Shown here: positions 1 to 4,969 of the stretch, one piece after another
Position numbering within the stretch: the first letter of the stretch is position 1
How the letters are laid out: each line of letters begins with the position of its first letter
Source: Bacteroidota bacterium
Lineage (GTDB): Bacteria > Bacteroidota > Bacteroidia > Bacteroidales > UBA10428
NCBI GenBank assembly: GCA_017860375.1
Contig: JAGDMB010000158.1
Coordinates: 1 to 6,172 of the forward strand
Length of the DNA: 6,172 bases
Reading direction: 5' to 3'
Position numbers and translations under genes: made by a program
The notes under the pieces: model-generated
Databases searched by the model: none
What the model was told of the DNA's origin: nothing
What the model saw: only the letters and a program-made list of their open reading frames with translations

Positions 1-2
1 CC

Positions 3-353
3 ACACATAATGAGCGTATCGCAAAAATGACATTTGCTTCGGTTTATCCTTACTATCTTTCAAAAGTAGAGAAGAAAGGGAGAACAAAAGAAGAATTGCA
101 TAAAGTGATTGAATGGCTTACCGGTTTCGACAATAAGAAAATACAAGACCAAATTGATGCAAAAGTAACCTTTGAAACATTTTTTAAAAATGCTAAATTA
201 AACACCAATGCACATCTCATTACTGGTGTAATTTGCGGCTATCGAATAGAAGAAATTGAAAATCCCTTAACAAGACAGGTAAGATATTTGGATAAATTGG
301 TGGATGAGTTGGCACAAGGAAAAAAGATTGAAAATATATTCAGAGTTGCGTAA
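3..353 (+). CDS. DUF2200 family protein, 5'-truncated by the window edge
   Basis: Small cytosolic protein of unknown function. I recognise the DUF2200 family from the run ERIAKMTFASVYP, the segment KVEKKGRTKEEL, the block KVTFETFF, the LITGVICGYR(I/V)EEIE motif and the ending RYLDKLVDELAQGKK. The first ATG in the window is at 27, but the frame is open back to position 3 and reads THNERIAK ahead of that Met. This matches the conserved N-terminus of the family, so ATG 27 is an internal Met and the true start lies left of the window. About 116 residues are visible and probably only a few are missing. No signal peptide or membrane segment is seen. The gene ends in TAA at 351-353. Its GC content is about 33% by hand count, against nearly 50% in the genes that follow, which could reflect a different origin. 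No biochemical role is established that I know of, so none is given. Confidence 0.85.
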   Translation, partial: THNERIAKMTFASVYPYYLSKVEKKGRTKEELHKVIEWLTGFDNKKIQDQIDAKVTFETFFKNAKLNTNAHLITGVICGYRIEEIENPLTRQVRYLDKLVDELAQGKKIENIFRVA

Positions 354-647
354 ATAAAATGGAATAAACAATAATAACAACCGGCCACCCCACATGGTAC
401 AGTGCATGCGGGTTTAGCTTCACTGATCTCCCTTCGGTCGGTTCAGAGGTTTGCAAAGGTTCGGGGTTCGTAAATAAAACGGGTGTAAACTGATAGGAAA
501 TCGCTTCGGATGATATTGTTTTACAATTCGATTGCCGAAATTAAGGTAGTAGCAATTATTTTTTCAATGTTTCATTATTATCTTTATGCAGGTTACACTA
601 TCCTATAGGTTAACCATAATCAAATTATTAATATAAACCTAAACACC
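354..647. other. Non-coding gap with a GC-rich block and an AT-rich leader
   Basis: No convincing gene is seen in these 294 bases. The first part (about 380-486) is clearly more GC-rich than the DUF2200 gene. It contains the palindrome GCATGC, an imperfect hairpin around a TTCG loop (423-446, outer arms CTGA/TCAG), and several GGTTC/GGTTT repeats. Weakly matching outer ends (ACAACCG near 377, CGGGTGT near 480) could allow the block to fold on itself, but the pairing is poor. At 505-539 a TTCGG/CCGAA pair encloses the small hairpin ATTGT-TTT-ACAAT (515-527). The last 100 bases are AT-rich and form the leader of the SPFH gene. A TATCTTTA at 579-586 is one base off the Bacteroidota -7 box TAnnTTTG, but no good -33 TTG sits at the right distance, so the SPFH promoter is not assigned. 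Confidence 0.5.
602..615. repeat. Two overlapping 8-bp palindromes upstream of the SPFH gene
   Basis: CCTATAGG (602-609) and GGTTAACC (608-615) are each perfect palindromes and share two bases. They lie 33-46 bases before the SPFH start codon, where an operator would fit. A further GGTTA occurs at 591-595. This may be a regulator binding site, but short palindromes in AT-rich leaders can arise by chance and no regulator is identified. Confidence 0.2.
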
Positions 648-1544
648 ATGTTACTATTTGTTCTTGGTTTAATTACCCTGGTTGTAGGATATGTTGCCGC
701 CAGGTCGAATTCTTTTTTCCGCACCTATGCCAAACTTATAAAAGGGATTGGTATCGGCGTTGCGGTGATTGGTCTTCTTAGCGCCTCCCTCATTCAGATC
801 GAACCGGGTGAAGTCGGCGTCCAGAAGCTCTTCGGTAAAGTCAGTGACCGTGTCCTCGAAAGCGGGCTGAATTTAAAAAATCCGCTGGTGGAAGTAGTTC
901 CCTTTGACAAGAGGACCCAGAATTATACCATGTCGGGGATCACTACCGGTGGTGAGGTGGTAGGCGATGATGCCATCCATGTTCTGTCGGCTGACGGACT
1001 TGAGGTGATCATTGACCTTACGGTACTTTACAGAGTGTTACCGGCTGAAGCACCCAGGATCCTGAGAGAGATCGGGGTTGACTACCGGGATGTAATCGTC
1101 CGGCCCATCTGCCGCACCCGGATAAGGGACAATGCGGTGTATTATGACGCGGTGTCTTTGTATTCTTCCAAAAGGGATGAATTCCAGGACCGTATCTTTA
1201 AAGGCATCGAATCGGATTTTAAAAGCAGGGGACTTGTACTGGAACAGCTTCTGGTCAGGAATATCAACCTGCCTGCCTCTGTAAAAACTGCCATTGAATC
1301 AAAAATAAATGCGGAACAGGAAGCCCAGAAAATGACTTTTGTACTTCAAAAGGAGAAGCAGGAAGCCGAACGCAAAAGGGTGGAAGCCCAGGGGATAGCC
1401 GATTACCAGAGAATAATCAGCCTGTCACTCACCGATAAGCAGTTGCAGTATGAGATGATCAAGGCCATAACAAATTCGCCCAATGCCAAGCTGATCATTA
1501 TGGGAGATGGGAAAAACACACCTATTATATTGAACGGGAATTAA
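648..1544 (+). CDS. SPFH/prohibitin family membrane protein (Band 7 domain)
   Basis: A 298-residue membrane scaffold protein of the prohibitin/stomatin (SPFH, Band 7) superfamily. Such proteins form large rings on membranes and are linked to protease control and membrane microdomains. The order is: hydrophobic segment at about 2-18, a second at about 32-49, SPFH domain from about 50 to 215 starting at IEPGEVGVQKLFGKV and including the VPFDKRTQNY strand and the LSADGLEVIIDLTVLYRV core, then a charged helical stretch at about 218-255 rich in Glu, Lys, Gln and Ala that should form the usual coiled coil, and a hydrophobic tail with KLIIMGDGKNTPIIL. Length and domain order are normal for bacterial prohibitin-like proteins. 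The ATG at 648 is chosen because it directly precedes the first membrane segment; no Shine-Dalgarno sequence is seen, as is usual in this phylum. The gene is monocistronic, with a non-coding gap before it and a terminator after it, and is convergent with the sigma/FecR operon. The partner and the exact role are unknown. Confidence 0.9.
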   Translation: MLLFVLGLITLVVGYVAARSNSFFRTYAKLIKGIGIGVAVIGLLSASLIQIEPGEVGVQKLFGKVSDRVLESGLNLKNPLVEVVPFDKRTQNYTMSGITTGGEVVGDDAIHVLSADGLEVIIDLTVLYRVLPAEAPRILREIGVDYRDVIVRPICRTRIRDNAVYYDAVSLYSSKRDEFQDRIFKGIESDFKSRGLVLEQLLVRNINLPASVKTAIESKINAEQEAQKMTFVLQKEKQEAERKRVEAQGIADYQRIISLSLTDKQLQYEMIKAITNSPNAKLIIMGDGKNTPIILNGN

Positions 1545-1555
1545 GATTCCTTACT

Positions 1556-1594
1556 GACCTTCCAGGACTTTCAGACCCTGGAAGGTCTTTCCTT
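1556..1594 (+). terminator. Rho-independent terminator of the SPFH gene
   Basis: A perfect 11-bp stem (GACCTTCCAGG at 1556-1566, CCTGGAAGGTC at 1577-1587) with a 10-base loop is followed on the plus strand by a T-rich run (TTTCCTT). It begins 12 bases after the SPFH stop codon. It also lies just past the stop of the convergent minus-strand gene at 1596, but in that direction no T-run follows the stem, so termination there is less certain. Confidence 0.85.
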
Positions 1595-1595
1595 C

Positions 1596-3200
1596 TTACT
1601 CTCTGCTGAGTTTCTTTATCGCTTCTTCCAGCGGTTCTTCGGGCTTGATGAAATTGTATTCACCCCAGAAGCTGTCCTGGAAATCGGTGATCTGCTCCAT
1701 GAATATTTCCTGCGAATGTGCGGTTTCTTTTATCCTGAACCTTTCGATATCCTTTGTCTCTGCCCGGGTTACCGCCATTTCGAGGATCGTACTGTACACC
1801 GATCCGAATAACTGGTTTTTATGCCGGATGCGGAAGGATGTTTCGCACCGTATCAGATTTAACATATAACGGTCTCCTGTTTTGGTAAAGGTGACCTTGT
1901 ACTGGGCTTTCTGGGGCTTTACCTTAATGTTCCTTGGCTTTTTGAGTACGAACATGCCGGTGGCTTCCTCCATTTTTTCGGGATCCACTTCAAATTCAAC
2001 CGCGGTTATTGCCAGGCTTTTGATATCGAGGAATATCCTTCCTTTATAGAATGCTTCGGGGTACCCTTCCTTTGGTGAAAAGGTGATGACATAGGACTCA
2101 TCCTGGTCATTTACGATAATATCGGTCATGTTGTAGGAATAGGAACCGAAATTTTCTTTTGTAAGAAAATCAGGAGTATTTTTCACCACATCCAGCAACA
2201 GGGTGGTGTTTAATCCTGCCTTCAGCTTGAGGATCAGGGTGTCGGAATGGCTGTTGTCTGCAGTTTTTCTTCCTTTGACAATTTTGATCTGATCGCCTCC
2301 GAAGGACAGGGTATAGGCAGTTTTATAAGTCTGCAGTATGGCTTCCGAAACCGCCATGACCTGGTTGCCTTTGGTAATGATTTCACGGTAAAAGGAGGTG
2401 AGCAAAACCGGGTAGACGGGATAATTTTTCGGTATGTTGTCAAGGGCATTCCTTAGAAGGGCTATCGCATTCTTTTTCCGGATAATGACTTCCTGGATAG
2501 GGATAATGTCGGGGTGAAGGTAGTAATTTTGCGGCCGGGTGACAAAATCACTGACCGGCAATACCAGTGTTTCATACCCCATGCATGCAACAGCCAGACT
2601 ATCCTGTAAATGACGGGAATCAATCTTTAGCAGGAAATCACCCTGAAGATTGGCTACGGTTCCCTCGCTTTTGTCCAGAAGAGAAATGCCGGCAAATGAA
2701 ATGGGCTGTTTGTTGTGGATATCCAGGATGCGGCCTTTGATCTCAAGCACCGATACCGTATCTTTTTCAAGAGATGTTTTTGCATCAGACCGCTGAAGGA
2801 CCATCGGACGGAAAATAACGATCTGACGGCCAATGATCCGGTATTCCAGGGACGGATCTTCAAGCACCCTGTCCAGTATGGAATGCAAAGTCTCCAGGTC
2901 AGCCTCCACGCGAACATTTCGTTCAAGATTGATGATTTCCGGATTATAGGAAAAGCTCAGACCCGTGGATATACTGATGAGCCCGAATACCTGCTGAACC
3001 TTCAGGCTGGTATCCCGTATGGAGATCTTTTGATAGATAAGGGAGTCCTGACCCCTTGTAAAGCCGGCTTGTGAAAGAAAAAGAAAGAAGAAAACCCCCT
3101 TTAGCGAACCGGAAAGGAGGAACGAAAGAAATCCCGTAAACTCACAGGATGAGGCCACAGGATTCTTTTCCGGGTTGTATGTAGAAATACCGTCGGACAA
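1596..3200 (-). CDS. STN and carboxypeptidase regulatory-like domain protein, third gene of the sigma/FecR operon
   Basis: Probable exported protein of up to 534 residues, likely the signalling partner of the FecR protein upstream. A signal-like hydrophobic stretch (KGVFFFLFLSQAGF, about 34-47) is followed by an STN domain (about 55-130, with the LxVxQVFGLIS helix and the EYRIIGRQIVIF strands), a CarboxypepD_reg-like beta-sandwich (about 152-240, from EIKGRILD to IQEVIIR), and a C-terminal domain (about 245-534) with TSFYREI, KGRK, DTLILKL, LLLDVVKN and the terminal FWGEYNFIKPEE. There is no TonB plug or beta-barrel, so this is not a TonB-dependent receptor despite the STN domain. The start is unclear. 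No in-frame ATG exists before residue 133. Codon 1 is TTG at 3200, 9 bases after the FecR stop, and GTG at 3158 (residue 15) is the other option. The gap indicates an operon with translational coupling. The C-terminal half is paralogous to the gene ending at 4970. The domain calls are secure; the role as FecR partner is inferred. Confidence 0.85.
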   Translation of the reverse strand: MSDGISTYNPEKNPVASSCEFTGFLSFLLSGSLKGVFFFLFLSQAGFTRGQDSLIYQKISIRDTSLKVQQVFGLISISTGLSFSYNPEIINLERNVRVEADLETLHSILDRVLEDPSLEYRIIGRQIVIFRPMVLQRSDAKTSLEKDTVSVLEIKGRILDIHNKQPISFAGISLLDKSEGTVANLQGDFLLKIDSRHLQDSLAVACMGYETLVLPVSDFVTRPQNYYLHPDIIPIQEVIIRKKNAIALLRNALDNIPKNYPVYPVLLTSFYREIITKGNQVMAVSEAILQTYKTAYTLSFGGDQIKIVKGRKTADNSHSDTLILKLKAGLNTTLLLDVVKNTPDFLTKENFGSYSYNMTDIIVNDQDESYVITFSPKEGYPEAFYKGRIFLDIKSLAITAVEFEVDPEKMEEATGMFVLKKPRNIKVKPQKAQYKVTFTKTGDRYMLNLIRCETSFRIRHKNQLFGSVYSTILEMAVTRAETKDIERFRIKETAHSQEIFMEQITDFQDSFWGEYNFIKPEEPLEEAIKKLSRE

Positions 3201-3209
3201 TGGTATTGG

Positions 3210-4256
3210 TTATAGCCCCTGGCATCCTGAACCGGATAGGATCACCCGGTCGCCTTTTCTTTCCCATTTCCAGTTGTATATGGTACAGATGGCTTCAAGG
3301 ACATTTTCCAGGGATTCATTCTCAAAATTACTTCCGATTTTGCACCTGGCCATAGCCGGATCTTCAAATATGACTTTCACTTTAAAAACATCCTGAATGC
3401 CGGAAGCCACTTTTTCGAGCTCAGTATTGTTGAAGACCAGCCGCCTGGTTTTCCACGCCATATAGTTTTCATCCGTATTTTTTTGTTTCTCAACGATCGA
3501 GTTTTCCATCGATCCGACGAATCCGGGTTCAATGATAATGGTGTTCCCGGTATTTTCCGTCTCAAACAGCTGTACGCTGCCGGATTCAACAAATACTTCA
3601 ACTTTTCCGGAAGACTTGAAAGCCTGGACATTGAAAGATGTACCCAATACTTTGATTCCGGCTTTACCGGTATAAATGACAAAGGGTCTATCCGCATTAT
3701 GCCGGACATCAAAATAGGCTTCCCCCGTCAATTTTACTTCCCGGCTGCGGACATTAAAGTTTTTCGCATAGGTGAGCTTAGTCCCGGCATTCAGAAAAAC
3801 CCGGGTGCCGTCCGGAAGCGTGATCTGTGTCTGATCGTTGGTCCCGGAATTTACCACGGTCATCCGTGAATCTTTTTGAATGAGGGTGATGATGCCGAAG
3901 CTTCCTGCACCCAGCATTGCCAGCAAAGCGATGGCGGCAGCTGCTCTCAGCAGCGGCATGCGGAAAAAGCTTCCCCGGTTCCGGGATTTTTCTTTCATCT
4001 TTATGGGTTGTTCTCCTACGGAAGCGATAATTCTGCTGTGCAGCTTTTCCCAACCGTTATTCACATTAAACTGATTCATTTCCTTTATGCTGTTTATATG
4101 ATCCCAGGTTGTACGGATCTCGTCAACCATTTGTGTATGGATTGCAGATTGCTGAAGCCATACTGAAAATTCTTCCTTTTCCGCTGCATCGGTTTCACCG
4201 GCGAGATGTTTCGCCATCCGATCCCAGTTTATTTTTTCATCATGATTCATAGCCAT
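3210..4256 (-). CDS. FecR-family anti-sigma factor with C-terminal DUF4974-like domain
   Basis: Inner-membrane anti-sigma factor of 348 residues, expected to hold the neighbouring ECF sigma factor until a periplasmic signal arrives. Residues 1-75 form the cytoplasmic sigma-binding part (WDRMAKHLAGE, then EEFSVWLQQS). A single membrane span lies at about 103-127 (LLRAAAAIALLAMLGAG). The periplasmic FecR domain covers about 133-235, with the hallmark ITLPDGTRVFLNAGTKL, GEAYFDV and VLGTSFNV motifs. A DUF4974-like domain follows at about 272-342. The Gly205-Thr206 pair in VLGTSFNV matches the conserved Gly-Thr where related anti-sigma factors such as FoxR are reported to self-cleave; cleavage here is inference. 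The ATG at 4256 lies 5 bases after the sigma stop; a second Met two codons on (4250) is also possible. Length and order are typical of the family. The downstream STN gene follows after 9 bases in the same reading frame. Confidence 0.93.
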   Translation of the reverse strand: MAMNHDEKINWDRMAKHLAGETDAAEKEEFSVWLQQSAIHTQMVDEIRTTWDHINSIKEMNQFNVNNGWEKLHSRIIASVGEQPIKMKEKSRNRGSFFRMPLLRAAAAIALLAMLGAGSFGIITLIQKDSRMTVVNSGTNDQTQITLPDGTRVFLNAGTKLTYAKNFNVRSREVKLTGEAYFDVRHNADRPFVIYTGKAGIKVLGTSFNVQAFKSSGKVEVFVESGSVQLFETENTGNTIIIEPGFVGSMENSIVEKQKNTDENYMAWKTRRLVFNNTELEKVASGIQDVFKVKVIFEDPAMARCKIGSNFENESLENVLEAICTIYNWKWERKGDRVILSGSGCQGL

Positions 4257-4261
4257 TATCC

Positions 4262-4813
4262 TTAAGCGGGTTCAACATATTCTTTCAGGTTTTCCCTCAG
4301 CATTTTGAGAGCCTTTCCCATATTGGCCTCCACTGTCTTGACTGAAATGGAGAGTTTTTTCGCTATATCGTTGTATCGTAAACCTTCATACCGGTTCAGT
4401 CTGAAAATACGGCTGCATTTATCGGGCAGCGAATCCAGGGTCTTATTGATGATCCTTTGTATTTCATTCACACTGGCCAGATCGGCTGCAGGTTCGAAGG
4501 AATCTGCCGAAAGTTCACGCCGGTATTTTTCATATTTCTGTTCGATCTGCCGGTGATCCAGAAATTTCATGCATCGATTATGCGTTGCCGCATACATATA
4601 AGCCTGAAGCGAAGTAGTTATAGTCAGCTCTTCGCGTTTTTCCCATAGTGTAAAAAAAAGATCCTGAACAATTTCTTCTGCCGTATCCGGAACCGACACA
4701 TATTTGAGTGCATAAAAGCATAACGGCTGATAAAGACTGCGGAAGAAATCTTCGAAAGCACGAAGATCCCCTGATTTTATCTTATCCATTATGGTTGCAT
4801 CCTGCTCTTTCAT
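4262..4813 (-). CDS. ECF RNA polymerase sigma factor, Bacteroides-type (FecI/RpoE-like)
   Basis: Alternative sigma factor of 183 residues that directs RNA polymerase to a dedicated set of promoters and is held by the FecR protein encoded next. Region 2 spans about 20-87 (FEDFFRSLYQPLCFYALKYV, then AEEIVQDLFFTLWEKR and AYMYAATHNRCMKFL). Region 4 spans about 117-172 (LDSLPDKCSRIFRLNRYEGL, then the helix-turn-helix YNDIAKKLSISVKTVEANM and KALKMLRE). There is no region 3, as expected for the ECF group. The frame is open further upstream to a TTG at 4864, but ATG 4813 is chosen: it begins MKEQDATIMDKIKSGD in the family style, and a good promoter lies at 4835-4865, inside the longer version. The next Met (codon 9) is less likely. 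First gene of a three-gene operon; the stop is 5 bases from the FecR start. The promoter is of the housekeeping type, so there is no sign of autoregulation. Confidence 0.93.
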   Translation of the reverse strand: MKEQDATIMDKIKSGDLRAFEDFFRSLYQPLCFYALKYVSVPDTAEEIVQDLFFTLWEKREELTITTSLQAYMYAATHNRCMKFLDHRQIEQKYEKYRRELSADSFEPAADLASVNEIQRIINKTLDSLPDKCSRIFRLNRYEGLRYNDIAKKLSISVKTVEANMGKALKMLRENLKEYVEPA

Positions 4814-4834
4814 GTTCCGGTAACTTTCAGTTGA

Positions 4835-4865
4835 CAAAGCTAAGGATAAACATATAAATACCAAT
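4835..4865 (-). promoter_or_regulatory. Predicted Bacteroidota housekeeping promoter of the sigma/FecR operon
   Basis: Read on the minus strand, TAGCTTTG (4842 down to 4835) is a full match to the -7 consensus TAnnTTTG of Bacteroidota. It is preceded by 19 bases and then ATTG (4865 down to 4862), matching the -33 TTG element at the usual spacing. It ends 21 bases before the ATG at 4813, so the leader would be very short. It lies downstream of the terminator of the preceding gene, so the operon should be transcribed on its own. Confidence 0.65.
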
Positions 4866-4880
4866 ATCCTTGCGGTCCTT

Positions 4881-4955
4881 AAAAATCATCATCCCCCGTG
4901 CCTGTTTTAGAATTTATCCGGTATCGGTTTAAAAATTCTTTGCGGGGGATGATGA
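4881..4955 (-). terminator. Long nested hairpin with T-run, likely terminator of the upstream paralogue gene
   Basis: A perfect 13-bp inverted repeat (TCATCATCCCCCG at 4886-4898, CGGGGGATGATGA at 4943-4955) encloses 44 bases. On the minus strand the second arm is followed at once by TTTTT (4885 down to 4881), as in a Rho-independent terminator, 14 bases after the stop codon at 4970. Inside the loop a second 7-bp pair (AGAATTT 4909-4915, AAATTCT 4933-4939) and a small CCG/CGG pair (4918-4920, 4925-4927) can stack into one long structure. The loop is unusually large for a simple terminator. Confidence 0.7.
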
Positions 4956-4969
4956 ATACCCGTGACGGG

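Noticed and set aside
27..29. ATG 27 as start of the DUF2200 gene
   Set aside because: The conserved family sequence NERIAK is encoded in frame just upstream, so this Met is internal.
423..446. TTCG-loop hairpin as a terminator of the DUF2200 gene
   Set aside because: The stem has several mismatches and no T-run follows it.
2715..3074. 119-codon plus-strand reading frame
   Set aside because: It is antisense to the STN/CarboxypepD_reg gene, whose domains are clear in the other strand. The frame has no recognisable domain and no promoter.
3483..3869. 128-codon plus-strand reading frame
   Set aside because: Antisense to the FecR domain, which has clear family motifs across this stretch; the translation resembles no protein family.
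4814..4864. Longer sigma factor starting at TTG 4864
   Set aside because: The extra 17 residues do not resemble the family N-terminus, and the predicted promoter lies within this stretch, so it would not be in the transcript.
4886..4955. 13-bp inverted repeat as the ends of a small transposable element
   Set aside because: The T-run right after the arm and its place just after a stop codon fit a terminator better; no target-site duplication was seen.
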